Assembly (NCBI GenBank): GCA_036274155.1
Contig: DASUGH010000022.1
Span: forward strand, 1 to 64,000
Source: Gp6-AA40 sp036274155
GTDB taxonomy: Bacteria > Acidobacteriota > Vicinamibacteria > Vicinamibacterales > UBA2999
Direction of reading: 5' to 3'
DNA length: 64,000 bases
Shown here piece after piece: positions 8,626 through 16,243 of this stretch. A model generated the notes under the pieces. That model was not told where the DNA came from, did no database searches, and was given only the letters and a program-made list of their open reading frames with translations. Each line of letters opens with the position of its first letter. Positions within the stretch are counted from its first letter, which is position 1. The translations under genes and the position numbers were made by a program.

Positions 8626-9251
8626 AGGGAATCACCTACCTCAAGCCAGTGATCTTCACCGCGGCGCTCATCCCCGCCGCGGCGCTCGCTTACGGCGTCT
8701 ATCTTGCGCTCGTCTACGGCGATACGAGACACGTCGGCGCCGACCCGCTCGACTACATCACCGATCAAACCGGCTGGTGGGCGCTGACGTTCCTCATGAT
8801 CGCGCTCGGCGTGACGCCCGTCCGCCGGCTCACCGGCTGGAACGCCGTGATTCGGCTGCGGCGCATGCTCGGCCTCTTCTCCTTCTTCTATGCGCTCCTC
8901 CACATGCTCACGTGGCTGGTGCTGCTCAACTTCTTCGACGTGGACGCGATGGTGAAGGACGTCGTCAAGCGTCCGTACATCACCGTCGGCATGGGCACTT
9001 TTCTGATCCTGTCGGCGCTCGCCGTCACGTCGAACCGCTTCGCGGTGCGCCGTTTAGGGCGGAAGTGGCAGACGCTGCACCGGCTCGTGTACGTAGCCGG
9101 CATTGGCGCCGTCGTCCATTTCTGGTGGCTGGTCAAGGCCGACATCACGGAACCGCGGCGATGGGCGGTGATTCTCGGGTTTTTATTGGGCTTTCGCGTC
9201 TGGTGGGTGGTGCAGAAGCGGAGCGTGAAGGCCAGGGAGGCGACGGCCTGA
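8622..9251 (+). CDS. msrQ: Heme-binding membrane subunit MsrQ
   Basis: A 209-residue integral membrane protein of the ferric-reductase-like family, with about six hydrophobic helices beginning YLKPVIFTAALIPAAALAYGVYLALV. Heme-ligand histidines are seen in FFYALLHMLTWL and QTLHRLVYVAGIGAVVHFWW. It passes electrons from quinols to MsrP. The start is a TTG at 8622 that overlaps the msrP stop (TTGA); no ATG lies at a better place. The context next to msrP makes the assignment secure. Confidence 0.9.
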   Translation: MKGITYLKPVIFTAALIPAAALAYGVYLALVYGDTRHVGADPLDYITDQTGWWALTFLMIALGVTPVRRLTGWNAVIRLRRMLGLFSFFYALLHMLTWLVLLNFFDVDAMVKDVVKRPYITVGMGTFLILSALAVTSNRFAVRRLGRKWQTLHRLVYVAGIGAVVHFWWLVKADITEPRRWAVILGFLLGFRVWWVVQKRSVKAREATA

Positions 9252-9255
9252 ACAG

Positions 9256-9297
9256 CTGAGCTTTGGTTTTTCTGCTTGTCACCCCAAAGAGGCTCAG
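9256..9297 (+). terminator. Stem-loop after msrQ, possible terminator
   Basis: CTGAGC+TTTGG at 9256-9266 pairs with CCAAA+GCTCAG at 9284-9297, leaving a 3-nt bulge and a loop of 17 nt. It lies just after msrQ and before the receiver gene at 9331. There is no T-run behind it, so Rho-independent termination is not assured. Confidence 0.35.
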
Positions 9298-9330
9298 ACT
9301 ATCTTCGGCTCTTCCCACAATCGGGATTGG

Positions 9331-9780
9331 ATGAACAGTCCTTCTGCCGGCGACAACAGCGATCCGCTGATTCTGATCGTCGAGGATGACCCCGGGACGC
9401 GGGCGCTGTTCAGGGACTCCCTGAATCAGTGTGGATTCCGCACGATCGAAGCGCACAACGGATTCCAGGCGCTCGAGAAGGTACAGCTGTCGCCGCCGCA
9501 TGCGATCCTCACCGACCTCGCCGTGCCAGGCATGGACGGATTCCAGTTCGCTCGCGCGCTGCACCAGTCGGCGCAGACCCGCGACATCCCGATACTGGCC
9601 ATCACCGGCCATTCCGAGTATCTCGACGAGCCTGATCGACTTCGTGCCGCCGGTATCGCTCGAGTGCTGCTGAAGCCTTGCTCCCCCGATGTCGTGGCAC
9701 GCGAGCTGCGCCGTCTGCTGGGCCACCCGCTCGCCATGACCGGCGAGGCGGCCGGGACCGAGGCCGCCGCATCACAATGA
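9331..9780 (+). CDS. Stand-alone receiver-domain protein 1
   Basis: A 149-residue protein consisting of one CheY-like receiver domain with short tails. The acidic pocket is VEDD near residue 18, the phospho-acceptor is Asp62 in ILTDLAVPGMDG, the switch Thr is in LAITGH and the conserved Lys is in VLLKPCSP. There is no output domain, so it acts by protein contact or as a phosphate relay. It overlaps the next receiver gene by 4 bp, and the two are only moderately alike. No kinase is adjacent; the nearest is the sensor-less kinase at 6724. Confidence 0.9.
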   Translation: MNSPSAGDNSDPLILIVEDDPGTRALFRDSLNQCGFRTIEAHNGFQALEKVQLSPPHAILTDLAVPGMDGFQFARALHQSAQTRDIPILAITGHSEYLDEPDRLRAAGIARVLLKPCSPDVVARELRRLLGHPLAMTGEAAGTEAAASQ

Positions 9781-10133
9781 GCGTGCTGGTCGTCGAAGAT
9801 CACGCCGACCTGCGCGAGATGCTCGCGGTGTTGCTCGAGTCCGAGGGCTTCTGCGTGCGGACGGCGGCCAACGGCGTGGAAGCGCTGCAGCGGCTCGGCG
9901 AGGCGTGTCCATCGCTGATTCTGCTGGATCTCATGATGCCGATCATGAACGGCGATCAGTTCCGCGAGCGACAGCTGGCCGATCCGCGATTCAGGGACGT
10001 GCCGGTCATCTGCATCACGGCTGCGCACGACGGCCGTTTGCGCGCCGAGCGCATGCACGCCACTGCATATTTCCAGAAGCCGGTGGATTTCGATCGGCTG
10101 CTCGGCGCCGTACGCGAGCACGCGGCGGATTGA
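9777..10133 (+). CDS. Stand-alone receiver-domain protein 2
   Basis: A 118-residue single receiver domain. The acidic residues VEDH near the N-terminus, Asp51 in ILLDLMMPIMNG, the Thr of CITAA and the Lys of FQKPVDFD form a complete phosphorylation site. The start ATG overlaps the stop of receiver 1 (ATGA), so the two should be made together. No DNA-binding or enzymatic domain is present. A pair of bare receivers may form a phosphorelay or compete for one kinase. Confidence 0.9.
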   Translation: MSVLVVEDHADLREMLAVLLESEGFCVRTAANGVEALQRLGEACPSLILLDLMMPIMNGDQFRERQLADPRFRDVPVICITAAHDGRLRAERMHATAYFQKPVDFDRLLGAVREHAAD

Positions 10134-10142
10134 AGAAATGAC

Positions 10143-10163
10143 GCGGGCGTCGTGGATGCCCGC
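10143..10163. terminator. Hairpin between convergent genes
   Basis: GCGGGCGT and ATGCCCGC flank a 5-nt loop (6 bp GC stem plus two weaker pairs). It lies 10 bp after receiver 2 and 15 bp before the end of the opposite small gene, a fitting place for a bidirectional terminator, although no clear T-run follows on either strand. Confidence 0.4.
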
Positions 10164-10177
10164 ACCAGTCAGCCCGG

Positions 10178-10351
10178 TCAGGCCGACTGCTTGGCAGGAT
10201 GCTCGCTACGCTCGGAATGCCTCGAGACGGCCATCTGTTTCAGCCGCTCGAGCGCCTCACGCTGCGCGGCCATCTCCCGTTCGAGGATTTCCACCTTCCG
10301 GGCGAGATCCGTAGACGAATCGAGCCCTACCGCTTTTGCTCGGCGCGGCAT
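10178..10351 (-). CDS. Small coiled-coil protein, unknown function
   Basis: A 57-residue protein. After a basic start (MPRRAKAVG) it forms a heptad-rich helix (LARKVEILEREMAAQREALERLKQM), then a short polar tail. The start is well supported: a GGAGG ribosome site lies 6 nt before the ATG at 10351, and TATAAT lies 40 bp upstream on the same strand. I do not recognise a family beyond a short coiled coil. It is convergent with the receiver genes and divergent from the carbonic anhydrase. Confidence 0.65.
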   Translation of the reverse strand: MPRRAKAVGLDSSTDLARKVEILEREMAAQREALERLKQMAVSRHSERSEHPAKQSA

Positions 10352-10391
10352 CGGGACCTCCGGGGTTGTGGGTGAGGAACGAAGCTCGACG

Positions 10392-10420
10392 ATTATACCT
10401 CGTCGGTAGCCTCGCTCCAA
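10392..10420 (-). promoter_or_regulatory. Sigma70-like promoter of the small coiled-coil gene
   Basis: On the minus strand TTGGAG, a 17-nt spacer and a perfect TATAAT (complement of 10392-10397) point to the gene starting at 10351, giving a leader of about 35 nt that contains GGAGG. Confidence 0.5.
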
Positions 10421-10480
10421 CCTCGTTTTTGCGCACCTCCTCAAACTTCCGGCACCAGCGGCCGATTACCACCGTGGATC

Positions 10481-11308
10481 ATGAAGACGTGCAGAGGTGT
10501 GTCATGGCTGGCCTCCTGGCGGCTGGCCGCGTCGATGGCGGTGCTGGTGACCGTTGCCGCGTCGGTGTCCGCCGATGGCGCTCCTCAGGCCGACGCGCTC
10601 GCCCGTCTCAAGTCGGGTAACACTCGGTTCGTCAACGATCCATCCGACGCCCTTCCGATCAACGCGTCCAAGAGGAGCGCGGCGGCCCAGGGACAGTCGC
10701 CGTACGCGACCGTGCTGTCCTGCGCGGATTCGCGCGTGCCCCCGGAAGTCGTGTTTCACACCGGCCTCGGCGATCTGTTCGTCGTGCGCGCGGCCGGTCA
10801 TGTGCCGGACCGGGCAGTGCTGGCGAGCCTGGAGTACGGCGTCGAGCAGCTGCACACGCCGCTGCTCGTCGTGATGGGCCACGAGATGTGCGGAATCGTC
10901 AAGGCCGCCGTCGACACGCCGGCCGGCACCTCTCTCGGGCCAAACCTCGACTACTTGATCAAGGCCATTCGCCCGGCGGCGTCCCGCACTGCGGATCTCT
11001 CAGCCGATGCGCGGCTGCGCGTCGCGATTCTCGAGAACGTCGAGGAGACGATCAACACCATCGTCGAGACGAGCGCTCCGCTGCGGCGGCTCGCCGAGGC
11101 GCAGCGTCTGATGATCGTCGGTGCCTACTACGAGCTGTCGACAGGGCGCGTACATTTCTCGCAGCCGGTCGGCGTGCCGCCGTCACGCGTGTCGCAGGCC
11201 GGGCGTCAGGCGGATACGCGCGGCGCAGCGGCCCGTTCGAGCTCGACGCCGACCGCCGGGCAGCCGGCCAGGCCGTCGCCGGCGGCGCCCTCGAAGCCTG
11301 CCCGGTGA
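10481..11308 (+). CDS. Periplasmic beta-carbonic anhydrase
   Basis: A 275-residue beta-class carbonic anhydrase that interconverts CO2 and bicarbonate. Zinc ligands and the catalytic dyad are visible: Cys81, Asp83 and Arg85 in CADSR, then His134 and Cys137 in GHEMC. An N-terminal hydrophobic stretch ending in Ala-rich sequence (AASMAVLVTVAASVSADG) indicates export, so it acts outside the cytoplasm. The last 45 residues are a Pro/Ser/Ala-rich tail not needed for the fold. The gene overlaps the next small secreted-protein gene (TGATG). Confidence 0.9.
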   Translation: MKTCRGVSWLASWRLAASMAVLVTVAASVSADGAPQADALARLKSGNTRFVNDPSDALPINASKRSAAAQGQSPYATVLSCADSRVPPEVVFHTGLGDLFVVRAAGHVPDRAVLASLEYGVEQLHTPLLVVMGHEMCGIVKAAVDTPAGTSLGPNLDYLIKAIRPAASRTADLSADARLRVAILENVEETINTIVETSAPLRRLAEAQRLMIVGAYYELSTGRVHFSQPVGVPPSRVSQAGRQADTRGAAARSSSTPTAGQPARPSPAAPSKPAR

Positions 11309-11658
11309 TGCGCCCGCTCCTTGCTTCCGCTCTCCTCGTCCTCGCGACCGGGGCGATCGCAGCGGCGCAGCAGCCGAAGCCACCCGATGTCTCACCGCGG
11401 TCCGCGCCGGCGCCCGCGAAAGGCACTCAGTCGAAACAGAAGGCTCCCGTCGCGTCGACGCCCGCAGCAAAGGAGCCGGAACGCGAGGAGACCATCGAGG
11501 AGATCGTCGAACGCGTCACACGCCGGCTGCAGCAGAAGGCGACACGCCCTTCAAAGCCACCAGTGAACGCCGCGCCGGCTCCAGAGCCGGAACCGCGTGT
11601 CAAACTCGTGTGGCGGCCATCGGTCATGTGGCCAACGGAGCTGGTGGCGGAGAAGTAA
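11308..11658 (+). CDS. Small secreted Pro/Lys-rich protein, unknown function
   Basis: A 116-residue protein with a clean signal peptide (LLASALLVLATGAIAAAQQ) followed by a Pro/Ala/Lys-rich stretch, a short acidic amphipathic helix (EETIEEIVERVTRRLQQK), another Pro-rich stretch and a basic, aromatic end (VKLVWRPSVMWPTELVAEK). There is no known domain. It is translationally coupled to the carbonic anhydrase, so it may help place that enzyme in the envelope; this is inference. Confidence 0.6.
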   Translation: MRPLLASALLVLATGAIAAAQQPKPPDVSPRSAPAPAKGTQSKQKAPVASTPAAKEPEREETIEEIVERVTRRLQQKATRPSKPPVNAAPAPEPEPRVKLVWRPSVMWPTELVAEK

Positions 11659-11667
11659 TCCTTGAAA

Positions 11668-11793
11668 TGACGGATTGACGGATTGACGGATTGGAAATGA
11701 CGGATTGACGGATTGACGGATTGACGGACTGACGGACTGACGGACTGACGGATTGACGGACTGACGGATTGACGGATTGACGGATTGAGCGAT
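11668..11793. repeat. Octamer tandem repeat TGACGGAY
   Basis: Fifteen head-to-tail 8-bp units: three TGACGGAT, a 6-bp interruption TGGAAA at 11692-11697, then eleven TGACGGAT or TGACGGAC units and a final degenerate TGAGCGAT. It fills most of the gap between two convergent genes. As the unit is 8 bp, it would shift frame if it changed length inside a gene, but here it is non-coding. Confidence 0.95.
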
Positions 11794-11823
11794 TGGCTGC
11801 GGGCCGATTGATGGGTTAGTGGG

Positions 11824-12681
11824 TTACGAGTGACTGTAGCGCGCTTCCTCGGCGTAGTACGCTGGGAATCCCACTGCCGTCTTCAGCAATTCGAAGTCCA
11901 TCGCGCCGGCCGCTGGCCGTCCACGCGCGAGGTCGGCGAGGGCTGCGCGCATCGCCTGAATCGAGACGTTCAGCAGTGTGAGCGGATAGACCGCGATCTT
12001 GTAGCCGATGGCCTCCAGCGTGGCGACCGGCAGCAACGGCGTCTTGCCACCCTCGATGAGGTTGGCCATCTTTGGTCCTTCGACCTCGGCGCAGAAGCGC
12101 CGCATCTCTGACTCGTCGAGCGGCGCCTCGAGAAAGGTGATGTCGGCGCCGAGCGCGCGGAACTCACGGCAACGGGCGATCGCTTCGTCGAGTCCGATAC
12201 AGGCGCGCGCATCGGTGCGCGCCATGATGAGGATGTCGGCCCCTGCCTCGCGCGCGTCGACAGCCGCGCGGATGCGCGTCAGCGCTTCGGCCCTCGACAC
12301 CACCGACTTCCCCTCTGTGTGGCCGCAGCGCTTCGGTGCCACCTGGTCTTCCAGCATGATCGCCGCGAACCCGGCGCGCGCGTAGCCTTCGACGGTCCGT
12401 TTGATGTTCTGCGCGCTGCCAAACCCCGTGTCTCCGTCGCCGATGAGCGGAATCGAGACCGACCGGCAGATGTTCTGTCCCTGATCGGCGAGCTCGCCAT
12501 AGGAAATGAGCCCGGTATCCGGCATGCCGAGCCGCGCTGCCGAGACGGCGAAGCCGCTCATGAACCCGAGCTCGAAGCCGGCTTCCTCGATCAGCCGGGC
12601 CGACATCGCGTCGTGGCAGCCTGGCATCGTGACGATCCCGGACCGGGCGAGGATCTGCCTGAGACGATCGCAAGGTGACAT
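11824..12681 (-). CDS. Isocitrate lyase/PEP mutase-family protein
   Basis: A 285-residue TIM-barrel enzyme of the PEP mutase/isocitrate lyase superfamily. Visible features: MPGCHDAMSARLIEEAGF at the N-terminus, the metal-site segment IGDGDTGFG, LEDQVAPKRCGHTEGK (the family gating loop with Cys and His, as in methylisocitrate lyases and oxaloacetate decarboxylases) and MARTDAR. Members cleave or form C-C or P-C bonds of 2-oxo or hydroxy acids; 2-methylisocitrate lyase, oxaloacetate hydrolase and carboxyvinyl-phosphonate-type reactions are all possible. No methylcitrate-cycle or phosphonate genes are adjacent, so the reaction is left open. The ATG at 12681 lacks a clear ribosome site. Confidence 0.8.
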   Translation of the reverse strand: MSPCDRLRQILARSGIVTMPGCHDAMSARLIEEAGFELGFMSGFAVSAARLGMPDTGLISYGELADQGQNICRSVSIPLIGDGDTGFGSAQNIKRTVEGYARAGFAAIMLEDQVAPKRCGHTEGKSVVSRAEALTRIRAAVDAREAGADILIMARTDARACIGLDEAIARCREFRALGADITFLEAPLDESEMRRFCAEVEGPKMANLIEGGKTPLLPVATLEAIGYKIAVYPLTLLNVSIQAMRAALADLARGRPAAGAMDFELLKTAVGFPAYYAEEARYSHS

Positions 12682-12705
12682 GAAGGGAGAATAACCGGAA
12701 ATCTG

Positions 12706-12737
12706 TGAAGCTCCGATTTCCGGATTTACGGATTTGA
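12706..12737. repeat. Short CGGATT-type iteration upstream of the PEP mutase-family gene
   Basis: Partial, degenerate copies (CCGATTT, CCGGATTT, ACGGATTTG) of the same CGGAT core as the octamer array, located between the lyase-family gene and the DUF2079 gene. This gene is thus bracketed by two tracts of similar sequence. Confidence 0.4.
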
Positions 12738-14135
12738 CTCGTCGCGCCTCAGCAGCTGCCACCCATCGCGGTCGACCTGCACCGTATACCCACGGCGCCG
12801 GCGCGCGGCGACGAGCTCCGAAAGCTGATCGAGCGACGCCACCGGCCATGGGCTCACGTGACTGGTCGAGACGATGAAGTCGGTATCGGGCGCCCCGGGA
12901 TCGAGCACGTAGATGTGATTGCGCTGGCTGAGATGCGGCAGCAGCGCCGTCTGGGCCGCGACCGAGGCGTTCGCAGGAATCAGCGCGAGCACGCGATTGC
13001 CTTCGGCCTCGAATGGCGCCGCCCGGTAGTGCTTGCTCGTCAAGAGCCTCCAGTGCGGCTGGCGTCCCGGGAGAAGAGACGACAACAAGAGGCTCGCGGT
13101 GACGGCGCCGCGCATCAGCCGCGTGCGTGTCAGCGGGTTTGCCGTCTGCCGGGCGAGCCGGGCGAGGCCGTCGCCGGCGCTCATGGCGAGAATGGGCGCC
13201 AGCGGGGCCGTGTAGTGGAACGACGCGCCCCAGAAATTCGGGCTCTCTGAGAGAAACCGCTCGAGCGCCAGCGGGACGACGAGAAGAGCGAGAGGCGACC
13301 GCAGAGACAGGAATGCAAAGGGCGCGAGCCAGAGGACGATCGTCTGCAGCTTTACCGTCGGCACCACCAGCTGTATCGGAATCGTCCACGGCCGCCGCAT
13401 GACGTCGCCGTACGAGCTGAGATAGTTGTAGCTGAGTCCCTCACCAAACGCCGGGATCACCACGCGAAGGACGGCCCAGAACGCCACCAGGCTTGCTGCC
13501 GTCAACACCGCTCCGCGTCTCGGTTCCCCCGAGATCGTCAGATACACGCCGAGGCCGGTGAGGAAGGGAATCAGATCCTCTTTGACCAATCCGACAGCCA
13601 CGCACGAGATCCAGAACAGAGTCCACCGACGGCGATCCATGGCCAGGATGGCCATCGCGATGGCCAGCGGTGCGAACGCCACCTCGTGGACGTCGAAGTT
13701 TGCGGCCCGCTGCAGACCCCAGAACAGGCCGTATGCCGCGCTCAAGGCGACCGACGTTCCCCACGGCAGCCGCGTGCGCATGAACAGAAAGACCGGAACG
13801 ATCGAGGCGCCGAAGAGCACAGCCTGCGCGACGAGCAGCGTCTCGGCGGCCGGGGCCAGCCAGTACAGCGGCGCAAACAAGAGAATGATCGGGTGGAAGT
13901 GATCGCCGAACAGGTTGGAGAAGCCGCGAATCGAGCTGGAAGGTGCTTCGAACCGACTGAGGTGCCAGACCGCCTGATCGAAGATGCCGAGGTCGACGCT
14001 GCTGTCGAAATGCTGGTGCCTGAACACGGCGGTGAGGGCATACGAGGCGGCGCATGTGGCTGCCAGCGCCGAAATCGTCCAAATCTGGGCGCGGGTGAGC
14101 GGCGGCGCTTTCTGGGGTGTCTGGCCGGGAGTCAC
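12726..14135 (-). CDS. DUF2079 polytopic membrane protein
   Basis: A 469-residue membrane protein with roughly ten hydrophobic segments. The N-terminal signature FDSSVDLGIFDQAVWHLSRFEAP followed by LFGDHFHPIILLFAPLYWLAP is characteristic of DUF2079, a family related in layout to GT-C glycosyltransferases. It is therefore probably an envelope glycosyltransferase or lipid-linked sugar enzyme, but no substrate can be named. The start is a GTG at 14135. The small soluble C-terminal domain contains the run IVSTSHVSPWPVASLDQLS. Confidence 0.75.
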   Translation of the reverse strand: MTPGQTPQKAPPLTRAQIWTISALAATCAASYALTAVFRHQHFDSSVDLGIFDQAVWHLSRFEAPSSSIRGFSNLFGDHFHPIILLFAPLYWLAPAAETLLVAQAVLFGASIVPVFLFMRTRLPWGTSVALSAAYGLFWGLQRAANFDVHEVAFAPLAIAMAILAMDRRRWTLFWISCVAVGLVKEDLIPFLTGLGVYLTISGEPRRGAVLTAASLVAFWAVLRVVIPAFGEGLSYNYLSSYGDVMRRPWTIPIQLVVPTVKLQTIVLWLAPFAFLSLRSPLALLVVPLALERFLSESPNFWGASFHYTAPLAPILAMSAGDGLARLARQTANPLTRTRLMRGAVTASLLLSSLLPGRQPHWRLLTSKHYRAAPFEAEGNRVLALIPANASVAAQTALLPHLSQRNHIYVLDPGAPDTDFIVSTSHVSPWPVASLDQLSELVAARRRRGYTVQVDRDGWQLLRRDESNP

Positions 14136-14284
14136 GAGGCGTTGAACGTCACCGGGATGTGCAGCAGTAAAATAAACGCGGGCGGCGCGTGTATTCTACG
14201 TGCGCGGTGGCCCCGGTCCGACACCTGGATGACATGGCCGGCCGATGAAGGTCCACACCGGCGGTGAAGTGGCCACCAGACGTG

Positions 14285-14776
14285 ATGAGTCGGCGGATGT
14301 CAAGACTTCCGGATTCGGTCCCGGCCACCCTGGCGGCGTTGCGGCGTCTGTTGCTGTTCACCCTGCTGATCGGCACGATCGGCATGGGTACCGAGCTCCT
14401 GTTCATCGGTCACGTCGAAGGCGCATTCCAGCTCACACCGGTTGCGTTGCTCGCGGCCGGTTTCTTCGTCACCTGTTGGTGTGCTGTCGTCCCCGGCCGC
14501 GTTGCCGCCCGTGCGGTACAGGCGCTGATGATCCTGTTTCTCATCAGCGGATTGCTGGGCGTCGGCCTCCACGTCCGCGGCAACGTGGAGTTTGCGCGCG
14601 AAACGTATCCCGACATGTCGCGCGCGGAGCTCGTGCGGCGAACCGTGACCGGTGCGACGCCGGTGCTGGCCCCCGGATCGATGCTGCTGCTCGGGCTCGT
14701 GGGGCTGGCGTTCATGTATCATCACCCGTCGCTCGCCGCTGGCGGCGGCCATCACGACGAGGAACGTTCATCATGA
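14285..14776 (+). CDS. Four-helix membrane protein, unknown function
   Basis: A 163-residue protein with about four transmembrane helices (LLLFTLLIGTIGMGTELLFI, LLAAGFFVTCWCAVV, LMILFLISGLLGVGL, PGSMLLLGLVGLAFMY) and a His-rich end (MYHHPS, GGHHDE). It has no recognised domain. GTG codons at 14264 and 14282 are alternative starts; I chose the ATG at 14285. Its stop overlaps the start of the secreted helix-hairpin-helix gene by 4 bp, so the two should act together in the envelope. Confidence 0.65.
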   Translation: MSRRMSRLPDSVPATLAALRRLLLFTLLIGTIGMGTELLFIGHVEGAFQLTPVALLAAGFFVTCWCAVVPGRVAARAVQALMILFLISGLLGVGLHVRGNVEFARETYPDMSRAELVRRTVTGATPVLAPGSMLLLGLVGLAFMYHHPSLAAGGGHHDEERSS

Positions 14777-15420
14777 CACCTACTCTACGGCAGCATCTGG
14801 CGGCGGCGGTTGTCTGCGCCGGGCTGGCATTCACGGGAGTGGCCGTCCGCGCTCAGGTCGGCAAGGCGGTGACGATCGTCGATGCCAACTTCGCGACCGA
14901 GAAGGAGCTGTCGGCCCTTCCTCACATGACGCCAGCGCTGGTGAAGAGCGTGCTCGCCGCGCGGCCGTTCCCGAGCATCACCGAGCTCGATGCGCTGCTC
15001 TCGCGGTCACTGCAGCGGCCGCAGATCACCGAGCTGTATGGACGTCTCTTCGTGCATCTCAACCTGAACACCGCCACTCCCGAGCAGATCCTGCTCATCC
15101 CCAACGCCGGTCAGCGGATGGTTCGCGAGTTCCAGGAATACCGTCCCTACAAATCGCTGGCGGTGTTCCATCGCGAGATCGACAAGTACGTGGACGATGC
15201 CGAGCTGGCGCGGTTGGAGCAATACGTCTTCGTGCCGATCGGCCTCAACTCGGCGAGCGACGCCGACATCCAGACCATCCCCGGTCTCGGCCCGCGCATG
15301 TTGCGCGAGTTCAAGGAATACCGGCCGTACAAGGCGATCGACCAGTTCCGCCGCGAGATTGGAAAATACGTCGACAAGCAGGAGGTGGCGCGCCTCGAGC
15401 GATACGTTGTCGTCGACTGA
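14773..15420 (+). CDS. Secreted helix-hairpin-helix repeat protein
   Basis: A 215-residue exported protein with a signal peptide (AAAVVCAGLAFTGVAVRAQ), then three units of about 60 residues. Units 2 (about 94-154) and 3 (about 155-215) are close copies: LNTATPEQILLIPNAGQRM matches LNSASDADIQTIPGLGPRM, and REFQEYRPYKSL matches REFKEYRPYKAI. Unit 1 (34-93) is more diverged. The unit resembles ComEA-type helix-hairpin-helix folds, which bind DNA non-specifically, but a role in DNA uptake is not shown here. No other competence gene is in the window. Confidence 0.75.
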   Translation: MTPTLRQHLAAAVVCAGLAFTGVAVRAQVGKAVTIVDANFATEKELSALPHMTPALVKSVLAARPFPSITELDALLSRSLQRPQITELYGRLFVHLNLNTATPEQILLIPNAGQRMVREFQEYRPYKSLAVFHREIDKYVDDAELARLEQYVFVPIGLNSASDADIQTIPGLGPRMLREFKEYRPYKAIDQFRREIGKYVDKQEVARLERYVVVD

Positions 15421-15509
15421 GAGGCCGCGCGGGGTTCGCAGTTGGTCTCCGCGACACATTCGTGTTTCAATTGAAAATTCCGCCGCGCGTCTGGCGGTCA
15501 GGTTGCATC

Positions 15510-15686
15510 GTGCCGGGTACCGTGAAGTGCAAGTGGTGTGGGTGCCGTGTCAGCGCAAAGGAGCACTCGAGTATCGGCGAGTGCGTCGAAGCGCTCGAAC
15601 GTGAGGTGCGCGAGCGCCGCGAGGCGCTGGCCAGTCGGCGGATCCCGCGCCGTGAGGCGGCGCGGAAGACAAAGAAGCCTGCGTGA
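15510..15686 (+). CDS. Small Cys-rich zinc-ribbon-like protein
   Basis: A 58-residue protein with CKWCGCRV, then EHSSIGECVEALEREVRERREAL and a very basic tail (ASRRIPRREAARKTKKPA). The Cys/His arrangement CxxC...H...C could bind one zinc, and the helix after it is amphipathic. The start is a GTG (15510, or 15522 for a form 4 residues shorter), so the exact N-terminus is uncertain. The lysine/arginine-rich tail suggests nucleic-acid contact. Similar short proteins exist in related genomes as far as I recall, but no function is known to me. Confidence 0.55.
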   Translation: MPGTVKCKWCGCRVSAKEHSSIGECVEALEREVRERREALASRRIPRREAARKTKKPA

Positions 15687-15740
15687 TGGCACGCGCTCAT
15701 TGGCCGGACGCCGCTGACGCGGCTGCCGGTGCCGAGCGAC

Positions 15741-15971
15741 TTACCCCGGCTTTCGCAGCGGGGGCGGAGCCGCCCACGAATCCAGCAGACCGCGAATATG
15801 TTCCGGGAGGCCGAGCGAATCGGCCGACCACATGAAGCGGCAGTCCGCGCAGCGGAATGTCACGACGCTGGCAGTGTGGATAGCAATGCTGGCCCACTCC
15901 GAGGTGCACGCCGGCGAGGGGCAGCGGAGTTGCACGTCACGCGAAGTTGGCGCTCGCCGATCCGACAACAT
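15741..15971 (-). CDS. Small zinc-ribbon-like protein
   Basis: A 76-residue protein with two cysteine pairs, CPSPAC and CADC, spaced as in a zinc ribbon, followed by FMWSADSLGLPEHIRGLLDSW. The start ATG at 15971 is preceded by GGAGG at a good distance, which is why I prefer it to longer frames. It has no known family and is convergent with the preceding small Cys-rich gene. Confidence 0.6.
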   Translation of the reverse strand: MLSDRRAPTSRDVQLRCPSPACTSEWASIAIHTASVVTFRCADCRFMWSADSLGLPEHIRGLLDSWAAPPPLRKPG

Positions 15972-16123
15972 GGGAGCCTCCGGCAAAGGATCGAGGCTAG
16001 GTCTGACGGCACCGGCCTGACGAACAACGCTCTCTGAACTGGTAAAGACGAGACGAGCCATGACTGTAACCGAGGACCTGGGCTGTCCGTCAACTGGGGA
16101 AAGCACCTAGGAACCTCTCGGAT

Positions 16124-16140
16124 TCCGGAGGGCCTCCGGA
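16124..16140. promoter_or_regulatory. Palindrome, candidate activator (enhancer) site
   Basis: TCCGGAGG-g-CCTCCGGA: two perfect 8-bp arms around one base. Its centre lies 113 bp before the GG of the sigma54 -24 element, which is the normal range for an NtrC-type enhancer. The bound protein is inferred, not shown. Confidence 0.45.
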
Positions 16141-16243
16141 CCCGCGGAGGCCGGAACGGCGGTTGCCGTCGCCGGCGGGCCAACGTCCCTCCAAAGTCTT
16201 CGATTTCCAGCAGATCCTCCCGCCTCGCGGCCCGCTCCGGACG

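Noticed and set aside
11668..11793. CRISPR-like array
   Set aside because: Units of 8 bp are contiguous with no spacers, and no cas gene is in the window.
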